A model generated the notes under the pieces. That model did no database searches. It saw only the letters and a list, made by a program, of their open reading frames with translations, and had not been told where the DNA came from. From Manduca sexta (taxonomy: Eukaryota > Arthropoda > Insecta > Lepidoptera > Sphingidae): 64,000 bases of DNA. Location: assembly GCF_014839805.1 (NCBI RefSeq), contig NC_051131.1, positions 6,498,913 through 6,562,912 on the forward strand, given 5' to 3'. The position numbers and the translations under genes were made by a program. Below are positions 11,550 through 25,000 of the stretch, piece by piece (the stretch's first letter is position 1; each line of letters begins with the position of its first letter).

Positions 11550-13040
11550 CTCTACAAGATAACTAACTTGTTGACGTGACTGCTCCGTTCCATGTATAAT
11601 TCCAGAATGTAGAGTCGTGCGACAATTTGGTCGATTGCTGGCCGCCCACCCTACTGCGCAACACAATACCAGCTACACGTAAATACTTACCTTGATAGAG
11701 GCTATAAATGGAACTTACGCAAACAATACCGACCTTTGGAGGATCAATAATTTTATGCCGACTTTCAGGCTATGTATTTTAGGAAATATAAATATGTATA
11801 TTACGATGCATCTAACGGTTTGAATTTGAAAGATTGGTGAGAATTATTCTACATTAAACGTATGACACAGTTATCCAAAAATCCGTCCATTAAAATGTTA
11901 GTACAACAGATAGTTCGATTATTCCTACGATAATTATTAATTTCTAAGAAAAATGTATCGTGGGTGGATAATATTGCTTTAATGTCATTAAAAATAATAT
12001 ATTTTTCAATTTTATATAATTTCCTTGTCTTTAGCGTCACCTTGTCATTACAATTGTCCCTATCTAGTATCTGCATAATTCCAAAATGTCAGCTCTTTGT
12101 CATTCTGGGACCATAATATTATATGCGCATTGCTGCAGTGTATAAAAATTATAGGGGGGATAGGAAGACGAGTTTGTTGGGTTACAATCAGTGTCACTAA
12201 CCAATCTTATAATAATTATGCCTCATCACGTCGACTTTTCTGGAACAACAAAATTGATCGAATTGTTCCGTATTAATGTATATATTATTTTAATAAGCTT
12301 ATATAGGTTCAAAAAACAAAATTTTGTGTAAAACATAAAATAAAATCATTAATATAATCTACCTACCCAATTTAGTCTTTGCTAAAAACATTTTGCATTC
12401 TTGCCTCGTAAAGTCCTAGAGCGTTCTTTTCTAGATAATAATGTTGGAATTCCACCTTATAGTATTATACATGATCGGAAATTCTTATCATTCTATTAAG
12501 ATCGCTGCGACTCCATTTCGTAAATATGTTTTCAACAAGTTTTCTTGAAAATGCATCCGAATTTGAACTCTTTTAGATACAATAAACGATCTATATTTCA
12601 CTTTAGATTCAACGTTTTTAATCTCTTCTTCGTCTGATACAGTATTAAGTGCCACGTTACAGAAGACATGTGGATACGTATCTTAGAAGTCAATTGATAA
12701 ATTGATTCTACAAATGTTGTTTATTGGATAAACGTTTCTACTGGTGATTGAGGGATGATGATTAAGGCATTCTACTTAATGCTATGTATATTATTTTAAG
12801 GTAAGCGGACACCTACTTAATTAATACTAGGATTTACACACAGACAATAACATGTAAATCAATAGTAAATCATTTAACAGCAGATAACGTATCAATACGT
12901 CAAAGCTTATCTCTCATTAAATAAAGAATCAACTGATTAAAGCAATCAGAACTCTATTAAGAATCCTTGTGATCTGAATGCTCACATTTTTAACTGTAAC
13001 TTACAACAAAGAATAAATTTCCATTGCATAAATTGCTATA
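11550..13040. other. Intergenic DNA between two divergent secreted-protein genes
   Basis: This stretch separates the start of the prion-like gene (minus) from the first coding exon of the modular secreted-protein gene (plus), so it should hold the control regions of both. A TATAAAA occurs at 12141, but no initiator was seen at the expected distance. No coding exon or mobile element was recognised. Confidence 0.4.
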
Positions 13041-13042
13041 AA

Positions 13043-16000
13043 ATGATACAATTCATACTTTTACTGCCTATATTTATTGCGTGTGGCATTGCACAACCAG
13101 TTGAAGATTATTATTGGCCTAAAAATGTGATAACCGTTCCTCCAAACTGCCCTCCCGGACAGCAATGGGTTAACGGAGAATGCCGCGATATATGGAGATT
13201 TTTTGAAGTCATGGAACACGTCCCGTAAGTAATTTAATGTTAAGGACTTATATTGGTAAAATTATAAGAAATTTTGTCACCTTCTTCTTCACCTTCCTGT
13301 GTGTATGGACTGTGGACAGGAACACCTTAGGATCGATTCCCGGGCGGTTGACACTTTGTATTGGTTTTGCTTTTACGATTTTCCCGGCATTGATCCCCTA
13401 CAGGGTTAAGGTCAGGCAAGTAGCACGTCAAAAAATTAAATAAGTAGGTAGCTATGCAACGCTGACCCCACATTGATCCATGTTAGGATTTCAAAGGGTA
13501 TGCTCTGTGTATTGATGACACCTTGAGATTTTCTACTTGACAAAGGCCACTTCGGGTTTTCATCGATATGCTGGTATAAATACAGTGTTAAGGACTCAGC
13601 TCAATACTCGCTCGGACAATGCTATACTCCCGAGAGCAGACATTGAGCTGAAGACCGGTGAAACCTAAATGATAAACGGTCCACTCATCCCTCCAGTGGC
13701 GGTAGCGATAACGCGTTATTCCCCGCGATAAATTTTTTTTTTTTTGTATGTTTTTTACCTCAGAACTCGCTCATTTATGAACCGATTTGGAAAATTCTTT
13801 TTTTATTCGAAAGAATTTCTCTCCAGATTGGTCCAATAAATTTTTTTTCAGTAGTTTGGTTTTAAAACCAAAAATCTAGAATAATTATGTCGTCCAAGAA
13901 AACGAATTTAGCTTTCCTATGACGTTTTTAGTTATGTTTTTGCATTGAGGTTGGTTGAGTGTACTTCTCACATACTTATACATATAACATAACATCTTTT
14001 CCCCGTGTCAGGGGTAGGCAGAGGCGTAACATTTCAGCGCGATAGTCGTACTGTATGTGAAACATATTAGTTGAGTTTTTGGGTTGGGTTTAGTTGACTC
14101 TACTTCTTACATGCATACATATAGCATCACATCTTTTCCCCTTTTCAGGGGTAGGCAGAGGTGTAACATTTCAGCACGATAGTGGTATTGCGAGCGAAAC
14201 ACATTAGTTGTGTTTTTGCGTTGGGTTTAGTTGACTCTACTTCTTACATACATACATATGTATATATAACATCATACCTTTTCCCCTTTTCAGGGGTAGG
14301 CAGAGGTGTTACACCACCAGTGGCGAAGCGTCAATACAACCCGATTCCTACCGGCTTCCCTTTTAGGTTTATTTCCGAATGACTTAGTTTTTGTTGTCTG
14401 TTAAATTGGGCGCGATATGTTAACTAAGACTAAACTCTTTTTGCCTCGGGTTACGTTTTGAAAAACTTCACCCTTCGCCGCTGTACACCACAGTGCGATA
14501 GTTGTACTGTGAGCCAAATATATCAGTTGTGTTTTTGCGTTAGTTTTGCTTGAATCTACTTCTTACATACATATATTTAGCATCACAACTTTTCTCCTTT
14601 TTAGTGGTACTCAGACGTATAACTCCTCAGCGCGATAGTCGTATCGTGAGCGAAACACAACTACGCCATCGAGACGGTCTATTTTTACTAACACAAAAAA
14701 GTAAAAAATAAAAATAATTTTAACAAAAAATTAAACCGCCTTCAAAAACACTCAAAACCAAAAAATAATTTCACATAACAGGTATATATTGGATACCAAT
14801 TTTGGAGTCGGTGCCTAATTAAAATTGCTAGTTAAGCTATATTTGTTGCATAGTCCATCTATGAGCTAAATTTCTTTCGAATCTGTTATGTGAAATTATT
14901 TTTTGTTTTTGAGTGGTGTTTGAAGGCGGTTTAATTTTTTGTTAAAATTATGTTTATTTAAACCAACAATAAATTTGATAAAAAAATATGCAGCAGCAAT
15001 TCATATTTCACACTAGCTTTTGCGCGCGGCTCGACCCGCATGATAAAGATTTTCCGGGCTAAAGTTTTGTGTTATAAAAGTCACGCTATATATTTCCCGG
15101 GATAGAAAGTTGTCAATGTTGTTCCCAGGGTCTCAAACTATCTCCATATCACATTTCATCTAAATTATATAAATCGCACCAAAGGATCAACAAAAGTCTT
15201 TTAAGGGTTACTGTATACATTTTTATAATAAAGTTCCCACTGAGATCAAGTCCTTAAATATTGCGTAATTCCAAGGCACTATTAAGCGGAAGTTGTGTTA
15301 TAAAGCTTATTACAAGATCTCAGAATACCTAGAGGATATAAATGCCTGGAACTAGGCATTTTTGTGTGATTTTCTTTGGAATCATGTCACTCGATCGATA
15401 TTTTTTTTTCTCTTTATTCATAATATAACTGTAAGCGGCTTGAGTATCAAATACTGTCTAACTGTCTGTACCTGTAGCGCCGTCTTGTGACGAGTCGGCC
15501 ACTTCCCTACAATATGTTTGAGGATGCCGATGGCTGGCACATGCGTCATACTTGTGAACGGGTGCTGCTTGTGTGGACTGTTCTGCCCATTTCGTTTACT
15601 ACTTCTATTCTATGATTCTTGAGAGGGTTTTGCACTCATATGAAAATTTTAATTAATTTATTTCTTATTTTACGAGCACATAAATGAACTGCTCTAAACA
15701 GCAATAATAAAACCAATCGTATTTTTTTTTCTCCTCTCTTTATCATTTACTGTAGTCTTTAACTGAAACTTAACTGATTTTGAAAAGAGCAACACCAGAG
15801 TTTCTTGGCCGTTCTTCTCTGATAAGAACTGATTTCCGTACTGGTGGTAGAGTTAATATTGACCGAAACTAAATAACGTATAACATTTTACGGATTAAAA
15901 TAAATCATTTCATTTTATTAAATATGTTGGTAGTTTTGTTATATATTCTTTTAGGACTTCGTAACTTTAACCGTTTACTCAGCGCCCGCATCGGAAGCTT

Positions 16001-19000
16001 TCAAAAGGAATAAATATTCTCCGTTTTTTCTATTTTTTATTGATGCTTCGCTCCTAATGGTTATAGCGTGATATTATACACTCGATTTTGCAATGTGCAA
16101 AAATGGGCGCGTAGTGGGGTAATCATTTCATATCTTTCTTTCGCGCGCAACGATATTCCTTATGACGTCACAAAGATTTTATCGCGTCTTTATTTAGTTT
16201 TTTATATCTAATTCTTCCATTGGATTTCGGAGGTTTGAATCTTGTTGCATTTTAACCGGATTTCAACAGACTTCAAAAAACGGAGGAGATTCTCAATTCG
16301 AGTTTTTTTTTTGGTTCTTGCTGTTGAAATAAAACAATTTTACAGATTTTATTGCGGTTTTTTATATTATAATTTTCATGGGGACTTAGGTATTGGTCAT
16401 CCGAAAAATCAAATTTTACAATTATACAAAATTATAAATTATTTTAGCTATTGCGATCTACGCAGAATGGGAGCCGGTCTTCTGGGCTCCGATTTAATTA
16501 AATGTAGAGCCCATACTTGTGCAAGTTTCCAACCATATTCAATCTCGCGTGTCATCCTAGACAGGAATCAATATTTTTTGACAAGCATTTGTGGCTTGGT
16601 TAGTCACAGATAATGATTGGAGCCTTCTTCAGACTGTTCAGCAATTTCAGACGTAGAGCGTCGATGTTTCACGTCAGGTATATGTCTAATCTTGTTGGGC
16701 GGCTTGATAAGTTTTATAAAAGCACGCTTCAGGATATTGCCTATATTGTCGGTTCAGCATCATCATCATCATCATATCAGCCACAGGAAGTCCACTGCTG
16801 AACATAGGCCTCCCCCAAGGATCTCCACGTCGACCTGTTGGAAGCGGCCTGCATCCAGCGACTTCCTGCGACCCTAGCCAGGTCGTCCGTCCACCTTGTA
16901 GGCGGGCGTCCGACCTTTCGTTTGCCTGTACGTGGCCTCCACTCTAGAACCTTTCGACTCCAACGGTCATCGGTTCTTCGAGCTATGAGTCCGGCCCACT
17001 GCCACTTCAACTTGCTAATCCTATGGGCTATGTCGGTAACCTTTGTTCTCCTACGGATCTCCTCATTTCTGATTCGATCTCGTAGGGAAATACCGAGCAT
17101 AGCCCTCTCCATAGCTCGTTGAGTGACCTTGAGCCTCCTAATGAGGCCCACAGTGAGAGGCCACGTCTCGGTGCCGTATGTTATCACTGGTAACACACAA
17201 CTATCGAAGACTATCGATTTAAGGCACTGAGGTATTTTGGACGAGAAGACGTTGCGAAGTTTCCCGAACGCTGCCCAACCGAGTTGGATTCGACGATTGA
17301 CCTCTCTCTCGAAGTTGGACCTGCCTAGCCGGACCACTTGTCCTAAATAGACATATTCGTCTACAACTTCGAGAGTCGAGCCCCCAACTTCGATGGGGGT
17401 GGGCACAACATGGACATTCGACATGATCTTCGTTTTGTCCATGTTCATTTTAAGACCCACCTGTTGGGAGACTCGATTAAGGTCTTCGAGCATAGTGCTA
17501 AGGTCTTCCAGCGATTCTGCCAAGACTACAATATCGTCGGCAAATCGAAGGTGAGTGATATACTCGCCGTTGATGTTGATGCCGAATCCTTTCCACTGAA
17601 AGAGTTTGAAGGCGTTTTCCAGCGCGGCAGTGAACAGTTTCGGAGATATAACATCTCCCTGTCTCACGCCTCTCTGTAGTGGAATAGCCTTCGTGCTCTG
17701 ATCTTGTACTCGGACCGACATGGTGGCGTTATTGTATATACATCTCAACACTTCGATGTACCGATAGTCAATGTGGCACTGCTGGAGAGACTGTAGCACA
17801 GCCCAGGTCTCGATCGAATCAAAGGCTTTCTCATAGTCCATAAACGCTAAGCAAAGCGGCAAGTTATACTCCTCGGTTTTTTGTATGACTTGCCGAAGCG
17901 TATGAATGTAGTCTATAGTACTAAAGCCTTTTCGGAAACCGGCTTGTTCGGGTGGCTGGAAGTCATCAAACCTGTGTTCGAGACGATTTGTGATGACCCT
18001 CGAAAACAACTTATAGATATGGCTCAGGAGCGAGATAGGCCTGTAATTCTTCAGCAAAGTGTTATCACCTTTTTTGAAGAACAGTACCACCACGCTCCTG
18101 CTCCATGCCTCTGGCGTTGAACCCTCGAGGAGAACGGAATTGAAGAGCGTCTGAAGGACTTTCAGTATTGGCGTTCCGCTCGCTTTCAGAAGCTCTGAAG
18201 TGATTCCGTCCTCACCCGGCGCCTTGTTGTTCTTAAGTTGCTTCAGGGCCATCTCAATCTCACACAGGCTTATGTCCGGGATATCATCGCTAAAGTGTCG
18301 GATCAACTCGGCTCTCGGGTCTTCAGCAGAGCTAGCAGTCGGTTTGGCAACCGAGGTGTAAAGCTGTCCGTAGAACCTCTCGATCTCCCTTAATACCTCT
18401 GCCCTCGTCGATACCATGCGGCCGCCGTCCGTCTTCAACCTAGACAACTGGCTTTGCCCAATAGACAAGTCTCTTGCAAACACTTTGGAGCCTCCGTTCC
18501 GCTCAATTGTCTCTTTAATGCTCACAGTATTGTAAGCACGGACATCGTGTCGCAAGGACTTCCAGATCCATCTATTGAGCCGCCGATATGATTCGGCGTC
18601 ATCGGAAGACTGCAGCGCCATTGATCGACGTTCGGCCATGAGGTCAAGAGTGTGGATCGAGAGTTTTTGTGGTCTATCTCTACGGCGAGGTCTAAAATAC
18701 TTAGATCCCACCGTATGGACAGCTTCTAACAAACCGCTGTTTAGCTCGTCCACTGCAAGGTTTTCTTTTAAGCAATCAAAGCGATTTGCCAGCTCAAGTT
18801 GAAAGCTTTCGGGGTTTTGGACATGGACGCGAGTAGGTCGGAGCGTAGACTTTATCAAGCGACGCCTTTCTAATTGGACGTTGATATTCAATGAGCCTCT
18901 AACCATTCGGTGATCACTGCCGGTTTGCACCCTGTTGATCACAGAGACATCACTGAACATCCGTCTATTCGTCGACAAGATGAAATCTATCTCGTTTCTC

Positions 19001-22000
19001 GTAGAACCGTCAGGACTCAGCCAGGTCCATTTCCTGTGCGGCGGCTTCTGGAAAAAAGAGTTCATCGCTAAGATTACTATATTGTCGGTTACTCAAAATA
19101 ATATTACGAGAAAAATTTTGTTCCTCTTTTATAAATTGACAGAAAAGTCCGTGGTGGTGTGCGTATATCTATTAAGGACTTAAGAATACTATACCCATTT
19201 TATTTTATTTATTATACCCATTTTTGTTTTTAAAAAAATGATCACATATCAATATTATATTTGTATCAGTATATACTCCAGGGCCAAGGTAATTGTAAAT
19301 CTATATAATTATACAGCCATTTGTAAATAGCAATATATTTTCCCAATTTCAAAGTTCAATTTGATTCCTAAAATTAACCAATCAAAATAGGTAATTTGCA
19401 AGCATGTCGAAAAAAACTTCGTGTTGATTGATCCATTTGTGCGATAGATCGAAAAAAGCGATTAGGATGTTATATTGAAAAAAGCGGTTAGACGGATGCG
19501 ATATTATTCGTAATACGTTCATTATCTTAGGCCATCTTAGACATTATAATTATCTTTTACGCCACACAATTTGATTAATATTTTAGGAGTTATCGCAAAA
19601 ATTTGCTATAAGCCAAGCGATGCGCTGCCAAAACAATCGTATAATATCCTCGTAAAGTGAACAAAGAATAATATTAAAAGAGCAAAAATTATTTTTTTCA
19701 GTTTTTGAAGACGGTTAATTTTTTTTGCTTTGTCGGCTGCTTATGAGTTTTTGACACCCTCATTACAGATATTCCAAGATACAGGCAGGGTAGATTTTGG
19801 GAACCCCTGACAATATTGAAATGCTTTACTCAAATATGCCAATTATTGTTTAAGCAAAAGGGTACCGCACTCATTTTTGTTCTTTACTATTATCAAATAT
19901 TTACGTTATATAAATTATAACACAAAAAGAATTATTAAAATTCGGTAAAAAATCAACAAGGTATAAATCTTTGTATGTCGGTGAAAGAAGTAATTAACAA
20001 GAAACAGAAAAGAAACAAAATACCCACATTTGACGTCATCAGTATATTTGAAATATGAATTACTAGCTCATTTTTTAACCAATTTTTATGCAATTTTCGC
20101 AGGAGTGCTTCTTTTTCGTGTTATTAACCATTACATATAGAATAATTAACACAATCAAACATAGGCCAGTTCCCCATTCCTAGTGTTATTATCTCTGATA
20201 ATTTTTTTTTGTGCAATAAAGTTATTGTTACAATACAGTTATTATAATAATATAATCTATACCATTATATAAAGCTGTATTTTTTGTTTGAACGCGCTAA
20301 TCTTAGGAACTACTGGTCCCAATTAAAAAAATCTTTTAGTATTAGATAGCCCATTTATCGAGAAAAGCTACTAGCTGCATAACATCACGCTATGACCAAT
20401 AGGAACGGAGCCTCAGAAAAAATGTTGCAAAAACGGGGAACAATTATTCTTTTTTAAAGATTCCTTTACGTTACTCGACAAACATGTATGACGGAAATAA
20501 TCCCCTTTAAAATTAAAAAAAATATATATTTTAAAACAAAGTCCCCCGCTGCATCTGTTTGCATTTCTGAAGGCAAAAAACTCAAAAACTTCCCAACGGA
20601 TTTCGTTGGGAAGTTTTTGAGTTTGGATGATATTTAGATGGAGATAGTTTGAGACCCTGGAAAAGACATAAGCTACTTTCTATCCCGGAAAAATATAAAG
20701 CGAGACTTTTATCCCGGAAAACTCTGGCACTCGGGCGGAGCCGCGAGCAAAAGCTAGTATAATATCATATTATAAATGTGAAAGTTTGTGAAAATGTGTA
20801 GTTGTTTGTTTAGAGTAAACGCAGAAACATCTTAGCAGATTTGGATGTAATTACACGGGCAGACTAACATAAAAATAAGCAGTTTAGAAATATAAATTTA
20901 ATTATAGACTAATTTCTTTTCAACGAAATATGAAGTATTTCAATACTAAAATGTTTTTATAGAATCCAAACAAGATATCGTAAAACCGTTCCGTTTTATC
21001 GATAAGATCCAATTTTCTTATTGATAAAATCATCATTTACAGTTGTTAAACTACTACGTCGCACAGACGTATATAAAATGCATATAAATGGTATACGTTT
21101 ATCGTGTAGCGACAGCTTGTCTGAACTAATATCAAATTGAGGAAACATTGATTTTCGAGTATACTTATTTGTAATGGAAAAAGTTAAAATCAACTAATAT
21201 TGATAATATTATATATACGATATTGTAAAGTCTTTCACTAATAGGAAGCTACATTTCCCTGAGAGCGGCTACTTTTTATCCCAGGGATGGTCGTAAACGA
21301 GTTCAGCGCTACAAGCATAAGTTAGTTCAAAATGCGTTGTGCGCTTGGGTATTAAACACAAAAATGATAGAAATCTAAATCGAAAGTATAATCTTATATT
21401 AATTATTATTATAAGAAATTAACTTGAACTGATTGAATATCATATAATAATCCGATAAAATATTTAATTATTGGTAAGTACATAATAAATTATTATACTC
21501 ATTACTCATTAGCATAACGTGCATTGCGCCGTACAGCTTCGAGGTTCATATGGAGATATTAGAGTTTAGATAAGTATATATATTTTTAATTACACGGCAA
21601 TATTTAAAATTTCGCAATAACAGGTGGCTAACTGATTGTTTTAAGAGAACTTAGTGATATATCTACTTCATGGCTAGGAAACACCGTCGCCGCAATGGGT
21701 GGATAATATGGGAGCAATCTTGTTTTTTTTTCGCGAGTGTGGTATGGCGAAAGCAAGCCATCCATCTGGCATCAGTGCAATCATGAGGCCTCAGAAACGT
21801 ATCAGCATTGCGTGCTAATTAATTGACTTAGCAATGTTTAACCCCAAAAGATTATCATGATAGATTTGATACCTATACGTAATAAATTTAAATAGATTAT
21901 TGTTTATAAATCACAAATTACGTACATACATAATAAACAAAGCACTTGCACAATTCGTGCAAGTCGATTTCCACAACAGAGTTTCATGCTTATATACTAA

Positions 22001-25000
22001 ATAGATAATAATATAAATCATCATTATCATCATCACAGCCACATGAAGTCCGTAAAAGTTAAGAGATTAAATATCAAAGGCAAATTATAAAGGTATTGCG
22101 CTATGTTTTCATTTTAAACAGCTGCCATTTCACCCAGCGACCCTAGTAACGGTTTACAAGCCACCTTCGGCTTTATGACTGCCATGCCCCGGGAAAGGAA
22201 ATGGGGATTGGAAAAAATGGTATGGGAAGAAAGAAAGGTTCCCAGGACGTGAAGAGGGGAATAGTGTGGGAAAGTGTACGTGGGCGTCTAAGGGCCTCAA
22301 TGTGATATTACTACCAAGAAGTATAACCTCTTACAAGTACATGTCTTACCGGTACGAATACACTGCCTCGGCCCACGAAAAGTTAAGACTTTTAGTTCAT
22401 ATAGATACATCCATACTCACGCCTTTTATCCCCGCAGTGGTAGGTAGATACGTAACTACACTAGAACGGTATGTAGTACATTACGTCATAAAACATTTAC
22501 ATGTTATATCAATTCATGACAGCAAATATCTATACTTATAATAAATCTGACTGCCTCGGTGGCGTAGTTGTATTGCATGTCCGGTACAATAGCGCTCTGA
22601 GGTCCTGGGTTCGAATCCCAGGTCGGGCAAAGTGATATTTAGGTTTTTCTACTCAGTATCAGCCCGGAGTCTGGAATTTGTGCCCGATATGGCGATAGGC
22701 TCGCCCCCTATCACATCATGGGACGGAACATACTTGGCGAAAAATGGGTGCCCTAGTTGCGCCTCAGCATACCCCTTCGGGGATAAATGCGTGATGTTAT
22801 GTATGTATGTATAATAAATCTGTAGAGAGGTCAATTCTGTACATGAAATATATTTCCAAAATAACTATCAGGGGGTGATTAGGGATCGATACTGATGCCA
22901 AAAATGCAATTGGTAAAATTTTTGTCTTCTGTCTGTATGACCGTTATAGAAACACAACCCTACTCGACGGATTTTAACGAAACTTGGTACAATTATTTTT
23001 CATACTCCTGAGCTGGTTATAGTATACTTTTCATCACGCTACAATTAATAGGAGCAGAGCAGTGAAGGGAAATGTTGGGAAAACGGGAGAAGTTACTCCA
23101 TTTTTTAAGCTTCCGTCGCGTGTGCAACCTTAATGGTTAAAGCTACACAGAAATCATGTATGTCGGAAATGTTCTCCTTAAAATTATATAAAAAATATCC
23201 CACGACAGCATAGCATTTTTGAAGTCCGAAATCCACGCGGGCGAAGCTGCGGGCGGAAGCTAGTGAGTAATAATAATGTGAATCGTTTACACATACACGA
23301 ATATGGAATTTAGCAGAGGGGATAAATAATAAAGTTTCGACATCAATTTGACCTATGACAATATTATGATAATGTCGGCATTTACCTAAGTCCTGCCTTT
23401 TGCTGTTTTTTGTACAATTAGATCACGGGTTAAAACATTCACATCGCACACTCTCCAGAACTTTAAAGTTACAAAGCTCTACAGTTATAAATATGGGTAA
23501 AATGATGTTAGAAACCTCATGTTAATCGTTTAATTATAGTATATTGTATTTATTTTTCTTTTTGTAATACTTAATTATTTTTTTATGTTTTAGTGAAGAC
23601 GAGGAAAATGATGACGATTTGGAGCCTAATAATATGATAATAGTGCCAAACAACTGTAGACCGGGTCAGCAATGGGTAAATGGACAGTGCCGTGACATTT
23701 GGAGGCAAAACGGTGTAATGCCCTCGAACACTATTACTGTTCCGCCAAATTGTCCAAAGGGACAGGAATATGTTAATGGTGAATGCCGCGAAATCTGGAG
23801 AAGGTAAAAGTTCTATTTTATTTTTTACAAGCTTTTGCCCGCGGCTCTGCCAGCGCGATAAAGTTTTTCCGGGCTAAAGCTTTCTGTTATAAAAGTCACG
23901 CTATAAATTTTCCCAGTATAGAAAGTTGTCAATGTTCTTTCCAGGGTCTCAAACTGTCTTCATACCAATTTCCATCGAAATTCGTTGAGTAGCTTTTGAG
24001 TTAATCGCGTCAGATAGGCATATAGATGCAGCATTTCTTTCGTTACTTAACTGTTTACAGCGCACGCTACGGAAGCTCTCAACAGGAATAATTTTCCCCT
24101 GTTTTTGCAACATTTTTATTGATGTTCCGCGCCCATTGGTTATAGCGTGATGATATATAGCCTATAAGTAGCCATCTTCGATAAATGGGCTATCCGACAC
24201 TGAAAGATTTTTTCAAATTGAACCGGTAGTTCCTGAGATTAGCGCGTTCAAACAAACTCTTCAGCTTTATATTATAATAGTATAGATTACCCATTTGAGC
24301 ATCAGACTTTTTAATTGTTGAACCATATTAAACTTATTAAATGCCTATACTAAGTAAGAACCTACCTAATATGTTATTCAGTAATTGATAATTAAAAATG
24401 GATTTAAGTACCTAGTGATAAATATTACTTTAAATAGAAGAAATCAGAAATTTATATAGGTAATGCGAAATAAAATACGTCTTGTCAATACAAGACAACA
24501 GACCAGAGTGTCAGTACATTTTATTTTTTATAATTGTGACATTACATATAAAAGAACTAATCTATGATCTAACATCCTCCCCAAAACGTAGTCCCATTTC
24601 TCGAACACATTCTTGGAATTTAATGCGTGTTGTAGGTTTAGTAAGTATGTCAGCCACCATTCTTTCGGTACCCATGTACATAATTTTTATTTCCTTTTTA
24701 GAAACCTTTTCACGCAGAAAATGATATCTTATGTCAATATGTTTGCTGCGGGCACAGTACGACTCTGTACCTGCAAATTTAATTGTGCTTTGATTATCAC
24801 AATAAATAATGGACGGCGAAATTCCGACATCATGTTGTTGACATGACTGCAGTTCAAGTTCTAAATTTCTTAGCCACATTGCTTCTTGAGTGGCGGTTGC
24901 GAGTGACATATACTCTGCTTCCATGGTTGATAAAGCAACGGTATTTTGTCGTCTCGAACACCATGAAATTGCAGCACTCTGAAACAAAAAAATGTAGCCA

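Noticed and set aside
12141..12192. TATA box plus initiator for the secreted-module gene
   Set aside because: TATAAAA and the nearest TCAGT are about 49 bp apart, too far for a standard core promoter, and both lie 850 bp upstream of the first coding exon.
16242..16613. 123-codon plus-strand frame upstream of the RTE element
   Set aside because: Composition is Phe/Tyr/Leu-rich as expected of AT-rich DNA. There is no recognisable domain and it lies in an intron rich in repeats.
22560..22640. tRNA gene candidate (A-box and B-box present)
   Set aside because: The region does not close into a full tRNA cloverleaf. It continues into a SINE body and is flanked by a target duplication, so it is a SINE head.
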